Below are positions 1-8,026 of a DNA stretch of 64,000 bases, piece by piece. The stretch's first letter is position 1. Each line of letters begins with the position of its first letter. Origin of the DNA: Chromatiaceae bacterium (GTDB lineage Bacteria > Pseudomonadota > Gammaproteobacteria > Chromatiales > Chromatiaceae); NCBI GenBank assembly GCA_022340805.1, contig JAJDNF010000047.1, positions 1 to 64,000 of the forward strand. Direction: 5' to 3'. The position numbers and the translations under genes were made by a program. The notes beneath the pieces are model-generated. The model searched no databases. It worked only from the letters and a program-made list of their open reading frames with translations, and had not been told where the DNA came from.

Positions 1-624
1 GAGGCCACGGAAATCGATTGGGTGGCCGACCTGCTCGAACCGGATGCCGGCAAAACTAAGATGACGGGCGAGGCGCGGTTCCATCATCGCGTAGACACCG
101 CTGGCGCCGTCGGCCAGGCCAACCGCGGAGGCACCCAGGTACAGCCCCAGGGCAATGTGCGGGAAGCGTCGGCGTTCGTCCTGGGTCCATTCGAACAGGT
201 GTTCGCCGTGACCCTCGGGGTTGCTGTGCTCCGTGGAGCGGCGACGGAACGCGCCGCGCAGCGCGAGACGCGAGATCTCGCCGAAGCTGCCGATCGGCTG
301 CCGGTCGGGGCGCAGCGGGCCATCGAATAGCCTGTCTCCACAATGGCTTACCAGTGGGATCGGTGGTTCCAGCGTAGAATCGTGGGTCATGACCATGCGC
401 ACGGTGCCGGCGTACATTCCGCTCCGCCGATGGGTCAGCAGACAGTGCCTCGACACGCCGTCGTAGATGTCGCGTTCGAGTTCGTCGGGAAATTTTGCCG
501 GGTCTTCCCAGCCGAGTTCGCGGCAGTAGACGTCGTAGCGCAGGCGAAAAACCTCTTTGCGCAGCTCGTCGGTATCTGCCATGGTTATTGAAAAGTACTC
601 ACGATAAGGCTCGACCAGATCCAT
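1..624 (-). CDS. PEP-CTERM/exosortase-associated acyltransferase (3' end outside window)
   Basis: Reading the minus strand from an ATG at 624 gives 208 residues with no stop before the window edge, so the C-terminus is missing. The protein opens with a tyrosine/phenylalanine-rich stretch, then RLRYDVYC (about residues 27-34), then a GEISRLAL motif (Glu116-Arg119). This layout is that of the autoinducer-synthase-like (LuxI/FeeM fold) acyltransferases associated with PEP-CTERM/exosortase systems, which are thought to use acyl-ACP or acyl-CoA. A downstream ATG at 582 is possible, but the residues before it match the usual family N-terminus, so 624 is preferred. It is divergent from a second member of the same family at 780. 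Family call is firm; substrate unknown. Confidence 0.8.
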   Translation of the reverse strand, partial: MDLVEPYREYFSITMADTDELRKEVFRLRYDVYCRELGWEDPAKFPDELERDIYDGVSRHCLLTHRRSGMYAGTVRMVMTHDSTLEPPIPLVSHCGDRLFDGPLRPDRQPIGSFGEISRLALRGAFRRRSTEHSNPEGHGEHLFEWTQDERRRFPHIALGLYLGASAVGLADGASGVYAMMEPRLARHLSFAGIRFEQVGHPIDFRGL

Positions 625-645
625 TCGCTGGAGGTGCCAAAGCTT

Positions 646-700
646 GGTGAGTTTTGAGATGGGGTTCGCTAATGACACGAGATTTGGGCGTAAACTCACC
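646..700. promoter_or_regulatory. Paired inverted 9-bp half-sites in the divergent intergenic region
   Basis: GGTGAGTTT at 646-654 and its exact reverse complement AAACTCACC at 692-700 lie 46 bp apart, centre to centre, in the 155-bp gap between two divergently transcribed acyltransferase genes. An A/T-rich TATTAT at 710-715 could be a -10 element for the rightward gene. The placement suggests an operator serving both promoters. The repeat is seen; its function is inferred. Confidence 0.45.
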
Positions 701-779
701 TTTAATTCTTATTATAGCGGCACAAGGCGCGTGAACTTGAAGGCCGCCTCATAATATTAATTCCTATTCGGAGTGTCGA

Positions 780-1619
780 ATGTTCGATGAAACATTTCGC
801 GTCTGCTTCGCGGATACTCCGTTTGGCGTGGCATTGCACCAAAGGATTCGCTATCAGGTCTTCTGCCTCGACAAGGGCTTCGAGGATCCTGGTGCCTTTT
901 CGACCGCGCAGGAGACGGACGCCTGGGACGACCAGTCTGCGCACTTTATTGTGCAAAACACGCATAGCCGACAATGGGTCGCGGCGACGCGTCTGGTCTT
1001 GCCGAAGATTGGACGCCCGCTTCCGGTAGACACATTGAATGCATTCGATCGGAATCTGCTCGCCGATCCGGAAATGCGGGTCGGGGAGATCTCGCGGTTC
1101 TGTATCATCAACAACCGCTCGCAGGTCGACGTCAACAGTCATGTGCAGCCAGCACCGCATTCCCTGGCGGCCTGGGGTATCGGCGCAATAGGCAGAAAGC
1201 AGCAGTTCGAGGTCACGCTGGGGATGATTCGGGCGGCGGGTATTTACGCCCTAAAGCGCGATATCGATAGTTGCATCATGCTCATCACCGATCCTTTTGC
1301 GCGCATGCTGCGAACGCTCGGTATTCCGCTGTGTCAGGCCGGGCCGGTGACCGAACACCGCGGAATGCGTACGCCTTATATGGTCGATATGCGGGCAAGT
1401 GTGATGTCGATGGCAAAGAAATCGTCGGCGGTCCGCGACCTGTTCCGACGCGCCAAGCATGCCTATGTCCGGATCTCTTCCGTGGCGTTGGACGATACGG
1501 TCGATTGCGTCAGCGAATATGCGCCGGATCATTCATTGTTCAACGAGACGATCTTCCGCGAGACGGTGCTTCTGCCGGCGGAGAAGGATTCTGACCTGCG
1601 TGCCGGCGTGCGGACTTAA
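780..1619 (+). CDS. PEP-CTERM/exosortase-associated acyltransferase
   Basis: This 279-residue protein has RIRYQVFC at residues 22-29 and GEISRFCI with Glu103-Arg106, the same landmarks as its divergent neighbour, so both belong to the autoinducer-synthase-like acyltransferases linked to PEP-CTERM/exosortase loci. A predicted role is acyl transfer from an acyl carrier to a small amine or lipid, but no substrate can be read from the sequence. The ATG has GGAG about seven bases upstream (770-773). The C-terminal 100 residues are specific to the longer family members. It ends in TTAA at 1616-1619, which also provides the fumarase stop on the other strand. No exosortase or PEP-CTERM substrate gene is inside the window. 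Confidence 0.8.
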   Translation: MFDETFRVCFADTPFGVALHQRIRYQVFCLDKGFEDPGAFSTAQETDAWDDQSAHFIVQNTHSRQWVAATRLVLPKIGRPLPVDTLNAFDRNLLADPEMRVGEISRFCIINNRSQVDVNSHVQPAPHSLAAWGIGAIGRKQQFEVTLGMIRAAGIYALKRDIDSCIMLITDPFARMLRTLGIPLCQAGPVTEHRGMRTPYMVDMRASVMSMAKKSSAVRDLFRRAKHAYVRISSVALDDTVDCVSEYAPDHSLFNETIFRETVLLPAEKDSDLRAGVRT

Positions 1620-3136
1620 CTCCCAAGCTTGAGTTCAGAAATCTTTACTTTCCACTCTGCCGGCCCGGTCGCGTGGACTGACTCGCCGCTGCTGTCAACC
1701 GCCACCGTCACTGGCATATCGACGACCCCGAACTCGTAGATCGCTTCCATGCCAAGATCTTCGAACGCGATGACCTTCGCTGTGCGGATCGCCTGCGACA
1801 CCAGGTAGGCCGCGCCGCCGACGGCCATCAGATAGGCCGCCTTGTGCCGCTTGATGGATTCGATCGCGACCGGTCCCCGTTCGGCCTTGCCAACCATGCC
1901 GAGCAGCCCCGTCTTGGCGAGCATCATCTCGGTGAACTTGTCCATGCGGGTCGCGGTTGTAGGGCCAGCGGGACCGACCGCCTCGTTACGGACCGGATCG
2001 ACCGGGCCGACGTAGTAGATCAGCCGGTTGGTGAAATCCACCCCAGGTGGTAGTGGCTGCCCATTGTCGAGCAGTTCCTGGATCCGCTTGTGGGCCGCGT
2101 CGCGGCCGGTCAACAGCCGGCCATTGAGCAGCAGGCGGTCGCCGGGCTTCCAGCTCTGCACCTCGGCGGGCGTCAGGCTGTCGAGGTCCACACGTTTCGC
2201 GGATTCGCTGGCCTGCCAGGTGACGTCCGGCCAGTCCTCCAGCCTTGGCGGGGTCAGTACCGCGGGACCACTGCCGTCCAGGTGAAATTCGATATGTCTC
2301 GTGGCGGCGCAGTTGGGGATCATGCCGACCGGCAGCGAGGCCGCATGCGTCGGGTAGGCGAGGATCTTCACGTCGACCACGGTGGTGAGTCCGCCGAGGC
2401 CCTGCGCCCCGATCCCCAGGGCGTTGACCTTGTCAAAGATCTCGAGGCGCAGTTCTTCGATCGGTGTCGATGGTCCACGCACCCTGAGATCGTCGATGTC
2501 GATTGGCGCCATCAGCGACTCTTTGGCAAGCAGCATGGCCTTTTCCGCCGTCCCGCCGATGCCGATACCGAGCACGCCCGGCGGGCACCAGCCGGCACCC
2601 ATGCTCGGCAGGGTCTTCACCACCCAGTCGGCGATGCTGTCACTTGGGTTGAGGACGGTGAACTTCGACTTGTTTTCCGACCCGCCGCCCTTGGCCGCCA
2701 GCGCGATGTCGAGGCGGTCGCCGGGGACAATGTCGGTATAGATGATGGCCGGGGTGTTGTCGCCGGTATTCTTACGCGCGCCGATCGGCGGATCGACCAC
2801 CGAGGCACGCAGTTTGTTGTCGGGATGCAGGTAGGCGCGGCGCACGCCCTCGTTGACCATGTCGTTCAAGCCCATGTCGCCCTCGAACCTTACCTGCATG
2901 CCGACTTTGAGAAACACCACCACGATACCGGTGTCCTGGCAGATAGGCCGGTGGCCTTCGGCACACATGCGCGAGTTGGTCAGGATCTGTGCCAGGGCAT
3001 CCTTGGCCGCCGGCGACTGTTCGCGCTCATAGGCACGTCCGACCGCCTGTATGTAATCCAGCGGGTGGTAGTAAGAGATGAATTGCAGTGCATCGGCGAT
3101 GCTCTGGATCAGGTCGGCCTGTTTGATGATCGTCAT
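1616..3136 (-). CDS. fumA: Class I fumarate hydratase (iron-sulfur)
   Basis: The 506-residue protein interconverts fumarate and malate in the cytoplasmic TCA cycle. It is the oxygen-sensitive [4Fe-4S] class I type and not FumC: it has the family motifs ICQDTG, GGGSENKS and GAQGLGG, and three cysteines in the expected contexts, Cys66, Cys184 (GWCPPGVLG) and Cys276 (PNCAATR), that would ligate the cluster. Length is usual for a single-chain class I enzyme. It follows sucA and sucB in the same direction after a 237-bp gap, so these TCA genes may be co-expressed. The start is the ATG at 3136. The 3' end overlaps the convergent acyltransferase stop by four bases. Confidence 0.95.
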   Translation of the reverse strand: MTIIKQADLIQSIADALQFISYYHPLDYIQAVGRAYEREQSPAAKDALAQILTNSRMCAEGHRPICQDTGIVVVFLKVGMQVRFEGDMGLNDMVNEGVRRAYLHPDNKLRASVVDPPIGARKNTGDNTPAIIYTDIVPGDRLDIALAAKGGGSENKSKFTVLNPSDSIADWVVKTLPSMGAGWCPPGVLGIGIGGTAEKAMLLAKESLMAPIDIDDLRVRGPSTPIEELRLEIFDKVNALGIGAQGLGGLTTVVDVKILAYPTHAASLPVGMIPNCAATRHIEFHLDGSGPAVLTPPRLEDWPDVTWQASESAKRVDLDSLTPAEVQSWKPGDRLLLNGRLLTGRDAAHKRIQELLDNGQPLPPGVDFTNRLIYYVGPVDPVRNEAVGPAGPTTATRMDKFTEMMLAKTGLLGMVGKAERGPVAIESIKRHKAAYLMAVGGAAYLVSQAIRTAKVIAFEDLGMEAIYEFGVVDMPVTVAVDSSGESVHATGPAEWKVKISELKLGS

Positions 3137-3373
3137 GTCATGAATTCCTCAGCAGTACCGGCGACGCGCGTGGTCCACCGGCTGGTCACCGCAAACGTTG
3201 AGGCCATCGCGGCGCCAGCCCTTGCATTGCCGCACGGTGATCTGCGCTTGGGTTACCGGCCAGCGGAGCCCGCTTGGTCACTGGTCTGCCCGCAGCGACT
3301 CGCGATGCCCGGTGTTCCTGCAGCTGCAGCTCCGGGTCATAGTCTGTTCACGTCGTGTCGGGCGATTTTGCTC

Positions 3374-4630
3374 TTACACGCCCAACAACATGCGTGCCGG
3401 ATCCTCCATGCACTGCTTGATCGTCACCAGAAACTGTACCGCTTCGCGCCCGTCGATGATGCGGTGGTCGTACGACAGGGCCAGATACATCACCGGTCGG
3501 ATCACGATCTCGCCGTTTTCCACGACCGGACGGTCGACGATGTTGTGCATGCCGAGTATCGCACTCTGCGGCGGGTTCAGGATCGGGGTCGATAGCATCG
3601 AACCGAAAACGCCACCGTTCGAGATGGTGAAGGTACCGCCGGTGAGTTCGTCGTAACTCAGCGTGCCGTCTTTGGCCTTCTGCCCAAATGTGCGGATGGT
3701 GGCTTCAATCTCGGCAAAAGACATCTGATCGACGGCACGCAGGATCGGGACCACCAGGCCGCGCGGCGAGCCTACGGCGACACCGATATCAAAGTAGTTG
3801 TGGTAGACGATATCGTTCCCGTCGACCGAGGCATTGACCACCGGGAACTTCTTCAGCGCCTCGACGGCGGCCTTGACGAAGAACGACATGAAACCCAGGC
3901 GCACGTCGTGCGCCTTTTCGAAGGCATCCTTGTGTCTGGCGCGCAGATCCATCGCGGCCTTAAGGTTGACCTCGTTGAACGTAGTCAGGATGGCCGCGGT
4001 CTGCTGGGCCTCGACCAGACGCTCGGCGATGCGCGCGCGCAGCCGGGTCATCGGCACGCGTTTCTCCTGGCGTAAATCGGTCTCTGCGACGGCGTTGGGG
4101 ACTGCGGCACGCAGGTCCGGATCCTCGTCGGTGGTCTGCTGGTCGAGGTAGGTCATCACGTCTGACTTGAGTATGCGGCCGTTCTTGCCGGTGCCCTTGA
4201 TCTTGGTGGCGTCGATGTTGAGTTCCTTCACGAGCCGCCGGACCGCGGGTGTCAATACCTGCTCAGCCGTGTCCTCGTCGGTCTCGGTCGCCTTCAAATT
4301 GCCGGGCGATGCCGCCGGGGTCGCGTTCGCCTGCGCCGCCTGTACCTTGTCCGGCGAGGTGGGCGGCTCAGTTGACGGCGCCGCTGCGGTGGCGCCGGCT
4401 TCGACGATCGCCAGAAGCTGGTCGGCGGTCACGACCGCGCCTTCGTCTACCATGGTCCGGGTCAGGACACCCGCGATCGGCGAGGGGACTTCCAGCACCA
4501 CCTTGTCCGTTTCCAGATCCACCAGGTTCTCGTCGCGGCCGATGGATTCCCCCGGCTTCTTGTGCCAGGTCAGTACCGTGGCATCGCTGACGGATTCCGG
4601 CAGAGTGGGTACACGTACTTCGGTCGACAT
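3374..4630 (-). CDS. sucB: 2-oxoglutarate dehydrogenase E2, dihydrolipoyl succinyltransferase
   Basis: The 418-residue E2 core transfers succinyl groups from lipoyl-lysine to CoA. The N-terminal lipoyl domain carries Lys43 within [11 protein letters not shown] hinge rich in Ala/Pro/Thr follows, then a peripheral-subunit-binding domain near residues 120-160 ([12 protein letters not shown]), then the catalytic domain with [14 protein letters not shown] near the C-terminus, which holds the active-site His and Asp. The start lies three bases after the sucA stop, so the two are one transcription unit. No lpd (E3) gene is next to it; the neighbouring gene is a fumarase. Confidence 0.97.
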   Translation of the reverse strand: MSTEVRVPTLPESVSDATVLTWHKKPGESIGRDENLVDLETDKVVLEVPSPIAGVLTRTMVDEGAVVTADQLLAIVEAGATAAAPSTEPPTSPDKVQAAQANATPAASPGNLKATETDEDTAEQVLTPAVRRLVKELNIDATKIKGTGKNGRILKSDVMTYLDQQTTDEDPDLRAAVPNAVAETDLRQEKRVPMTRLRARIAERLVEAQQTAAILTTFNEVNLKAAMDLRARHKDAFEKAHDVRLGFMSFFVKAAVEALKKFPVVNASVDGNDIVYHNYFDIGVAVGSPRGLVVPILRAVDQMSFAEIEATIRTFGQKAKDGTLSYDELTGGTFTISNGGVFGSMLSTPILNPPQSAILGMHNIVDRPVVENGEIVIRPVMYLALSYDHRIIDGREAVQFLVTIKQCMEDPARMLLGV

Positions 4631-4633
4631 AGT

Positions 4634-7492
4634 TCAGCCCCTTCGGTTCATAGATGGGTCGCGGCGCCCAGTCAGCGCATCGTCCACGAGTTTCTCTTGT
4701 TCTTCCTGGTGCACCTGGTGGTAACCGGTCGCCGGTGCCGCCGCCGATGCCCTGCCGACGTAGATGAGCTCGTTATCGCCCTCCTGCAGGCTGCCGAAGC
4801 GGTGCTTGATCTGGTCCCATGCTCCCTGGTTCTGCGGCTCCTCCTGGCACCAGACGAACAGCCTGGCATTCGGATAGCGGGCGACCATCGCGTCGAAATC
4901 GGCGCGCGGGAACGGATACAGTTGTTCGATACGGACCAGCGCGACGTGACCCAGACCACGCGTGCGTCGCGCCTGCAGCAGGTCGTAGTAGACCTTGCCG
5001 GTGCAGATCACGACCTGGTTAATCGCGTCGGTATCGATCGGGTCGATCTCGTCGATCACGTTCTCGAATCTGCCGCCGGTCAGCGATTCCAGCGACGAGG
5101 TGGCCAGCGGGTGGCGCAGCAGGCTCTTCGGTGACATGACCACCAGCGGGTGACGGAACGGGCGTAGCATCTGACGGCGCAGCAGGTGGAAGATCTGCGC
5201 CGGCGTCGTCGGCACGCACACCTGAATGTTGTGTTCTGCGCACAGTTGCATGTAGCGCTCGAGTCGTGCCGAGGAGTGCTCCGGGCCCTGGCCCTCGTAG
5301 CCGTGCGGCAGCAGCATGACCAGGCCGCAGTACAGGCCCCACTTGGCCCCGGCCGAGGCGATGAACTGGTCAATCACCACCTGGGCACCGTTGGCGAAGT
5401 CGCCGAACTGCGCCTCCCAGATGGTCAGCGCCTTGGGGTCTGCGGTGGCGTAGCCGTACTCGTAGCCGAGTACCGCCTCTTCTGACAGCACCGAGTCGAT
5501 CACGGTGAAGTTCGGCTGACCTTTATGCAGGTGGCGCAGCGGCGTGTAGCTGGCGCCGGTATCCTGATTGCGCAGCATCGCGTGGCGGTGAAAGAAGGTG
5601 CCGCGGCGACAGTCCTGGCCGGAGATACGGATCGGCACCCCCTGGTCGATCAGGGTCGCGTAGGCCATGTTCTCGGCGAATCCCCAGTCCGCCAGCTTGT
5701 CACCCTGCGCCATCAGGCGACGGTCTTCCATGATGCGCTGCACGCGCGGATGCAGGTTGAAATCGCCCGGGGGGGTGACGATCTGGCCGGCAAGTGCCTC
5801 GAAGCGCTCGGGGGCAAAGGTGGTATCGGCGGGGTGGTCCCAGCGCACGCCACGGTAGCGGGACCAGTCGACGTGCAACGGGTTGTTGACCAGGCATACG
5901 CTCGGCCGGCCGACGCAGTGGCCGCGTTCGAACTCGGCGCGGATGTCCTCCACGTACTTTTGTGCCTCGGCCGGGGTGACCAGCTGGCTGGCGATCAGCT
6001 GATCGGCATAAGCGGCACGGGTCGGCTGATGATTGCGGATCTTCTGATACATCATCGGCTGGGTAACCGCAGGTTCGTCAGCCTCGTTGTGGCCGTGCCG
6101 ACGGTAGCAGACCAGATCGATCACCGCGTCCTTGTGGAAGCGGTTACGGTAGTCCAGCGCCATCCGGGTAGCAAAGATCACCGCCTCCGGGTCGTCGCCG
6201 TTGACGTGGAAGATTGGTGCCTGGACGACCTTGGCGACATCGGTGCAGTAGGTGGTCGAGCGGCTGTCCAGTGTGTTGCTGGTGGTGAACCCGATCTGGT
6301 TGTTGATCACGATGTGAATCGTGCCCCCGACCGTGTAGCCGCGCGCCTGCGACATGTTGAACATCTCCATGTTCACGCCCTGTCCGGCAAATGCGGCATC
6401 TCCATGCAGGATGACCGGCAGCACCTGTTCGCCCCGTCGGTCACGCCTGCGCTGCTGGCGTGCCCGCACCGAGCCGTGCACGACCGGGCTGATGATCTCG
6501 AGATGCGAGGGGTTGAAGCCGAGGGTGATATGGACCAGCCCCCCGGGGGTATCGACGTCGTTGGAGAAGCCCTTGTGATACTTCACGTCGCCCGATGAAA
6601 GGATGCCCTCATCCAGTGCCTGGCGGCGTCCCTCGAACTCAGTGAAGATCTGTGCCGGCGGCTTGCCAATGATGTTGGCCAGTACGTTTAGCCGGCCGCG
6701 GTGTGCCATGCCGATGACCACTTCCTTGGCCCCGTCGCGTCCGGCGCGCTGGATCAGTTCGTCGAGCATCGGGATCAGCGACTCGGCACCTTCCAGCGAG
6801 AAGCGCTTCTGTCCCACATAGCGGGCGTGCATGAACTTCTCGATACCCTCTGCTGCGGTCAGCATGTGCAGAATCCAACGGCGCTGCTCGTCATCCAGCT
6901 CGGGTTTGACGCGATAGCTCTCGAGTCGCTGCTGGATCCAGCGCTTTTCCTCGGTGTTGGTGATGTGCATGTATTCCGAGCCGACCTTGCCGGTATATAC
7001 CTCCTGCACCTGCGCCAGGATCTCCTGCAGCGGCAGCTGGTCGGGCGCAAACAGCGAGCCGGTGTTGAACACCACCCCCAGGTCATCCTTGGTGAGCCCA
7101 TAGTACGACGGCTGCAGGTCCGGCAGCGGCAGCATCGGTCTCAGGTTCAGCGGGTCGAGGTTGGCGTTCTGGTGTCCGCGGACCCGGTAGGCGTTGATCA
7201 GTCTGAGCACCTTGGCCTGGCGCTCAGCCGCGGCCGCCGGGAGTCCGACCTTGCCCTGGATCCGGGACCTGGGGTCTGTCGCCAGGTGCAGAAAATCCTG
7301 CTGCACGCGGCGGTGAGAAAGATCCTTGAGCTGATTACCGTCGACTGGGGGCAGGCTGTCGAAGTGGCTGCGCCAGTTTTCCGGCACGCTGGCCGGGTCT
7401 TCGAGGTACGACTCGAAAAGGTCTTCGATGAAGGGTGCATTGCCACCGAAAAAGGCGGACGAACGATGCAGTCGATCGAGAAATTCTGACAT
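4634..7492 (-). CDS. sucA: 2-oxoglutarate dehydrogenase E1
   Basis: This 952-residue thiamine-diphosphate enzyme decarboxylates 2-oxoglutarate and succinylates the lipoyl arm of SucB. The N-terminus MSEFLDRLHRSS has the E2-binding helix typical of SucA. The thiamine-binding core shows GDAAFAGQGVNMEMF and NNQIGFTT, and the C-terminal transketolase-like domain ends in a conserved WCQEEPQNQGAW. The reading frame extends to a TTG at 7510, but the ATG at 7492 gives the standard family start and is preferred. It is the first gene of sucAB, with the upstream region shared with a divergent small gene. Confidence 0.96.
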   Translation of the reverse strand: MSEFLDRLHRSSAFFGGNAPFIEDLFESYLEDPASVPENWRSHFDSLPPVDGNQLKDLSHRRVQQDFLHLATDPRSRIQGKVGLPAAAAERQAKVLRLINAYRVRGHQNANLDPLNLRPMLPLPDLQPSYYGLTKDDLGVVFNTGSLFAPDQLPLQEILAQVQEVYTGKVGSEYMHITNTEEKRWIQQRLESYRVKPELDDEQRRWILHMLTAAEGIEKFMHARYVGQKRFSLEGAESLIPMLDELIQRAGRDGAKEVVIGMAHRGRLNVLANIIGKPPAQIFTEFEGRRQALDEGILSSGDVKYHKGFSNDVDTPGGLVHITLGFNPSHLEIISPVVHGSVRARQQRRRDRRGEQVLPVILHGDAAFAGQGVNMEMFNMSQARGYTVGGTIHIVINNQIGFTTSNTLDSRSTTYCTDVAKVVQAPIFHVNGDDPEAVIFATRMALDYRNRFHKDAVIDLVCYRRHGHNEADEPAVTQPMMYQKIRNHQPTRAAYADQLIASQLVTPAEAQKYVEDIRAEFERGHCVGRPSVCLVNNPLHVDWSRYRGVRWDHPADTTFAPERFEALAGQIVTPPGDFNLHPRVQRIMEDRRLMAQGDKLADWGFAENMAYATLIDQGVPIRISGQDCRRGTFFHRHAMLRNQDTGASYTPLRHLHKGQPNFTVIDSVLSEEAVLGYEYGYATADPKALTIWEAQFGDFANGAQVVIDQFIASAGAKWGLYCGLVMLLPHGYEGQGPEHSSARLERYMQLCAEHNIQVCVPTTPAQIFHLLRRQMLRPFRHPLVVMSPKSLLRHPLATSSLESLTGGRFENVIDEIDPIDTDAINQVVICTGKVYYDLLQARRTRGLGHVALVRIEQLYPFPRADFDAMVARYPNARLFVWCQEEPQNQGAWDQIKHRFGSLQEGDNELIYVGRASAAAPATGYHQVHQEEQEKLVDDALTGRRDPSMNRRG

Positions 7493-7683
7493 TTTAGGAC
7501 GACCACCCAAGGTGATGGTGGGAAACGCAAAATCCCTGGCAGACCAAGGTTTAACAGGAGTCTAGCACAGCGATTTTCGCTTTATGGGTCGATAAATTTT
7601 TATTCGGATCATTGTCTGAAGGATGTACTAGGGCGGTTTTGCGGCAATTCTCAAGTGTCTGGCGGGCTGCTAATATTTACTAC

Positions 7684-7926
7684 ATGAGCACGCTGAGCCG
7701 CACGCCGAAGGACTCCCGGGTCGACATCTGTTCGCTTGAGGCGGATATGGCCTTCTTCGAGGCACGTATCTCGATTGCCGGCGATGCCCCGGATACGGTC
7801 TACCAGCGCGCCCAGATCAAGACCTACAGGACCCTCGGCTCGCTGCTCGGTGAAACCCTCAAGACGCTGCGGCCGCCCGACAAGGCAGCACCAGAGGTGC
7901 ATGGCGGCAACCATATCGCGGCCTGA
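7684..7926 (+). CDS. Small hypothetical protein, 80 residues
   Basis: An ATG at 7684 opens an 80-residue reading frame between sucA and the RND pump gene, divergent from sucA. The product is soluble, mixed-charge and probably helical (LEADMAFFEARISIAG, then a basic stretch, then LGSLLGETLKTLRPP). I recognise no domain. No strong Shine-Dalgarno sequence is visible, and a longer frame from 7612 has no better start. Codon use is similar to neighbouring genes and no overlapping gene explains the frame, so it is probably real, but this needs homologues to be certain. Confidence 0.5.
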   Translation: MSTLSRTPKDSRVDICSLEADMAFFEARISIAGDAPDTVYQRAQIKTYRTLGSLLGETLKTLRPPDKAAPEVHGGNHIAA

Positions 7927-8026
7927 GCGGGTGGCCCCGCGCGATCGTGAGCTGGCCGGAAATCTCGCAGTACCCCGGCAGGTGGTGAAGTTCGCAGCCG
8001 TGGGTCGGCCGGTGGGATTTCCGGGC

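Noticed and set aside
2090-3595. 501-residue plus-strand frame
   Set aside because: It is antisense to the fumarase and sucB genes, whose motifs are beyond doubt.
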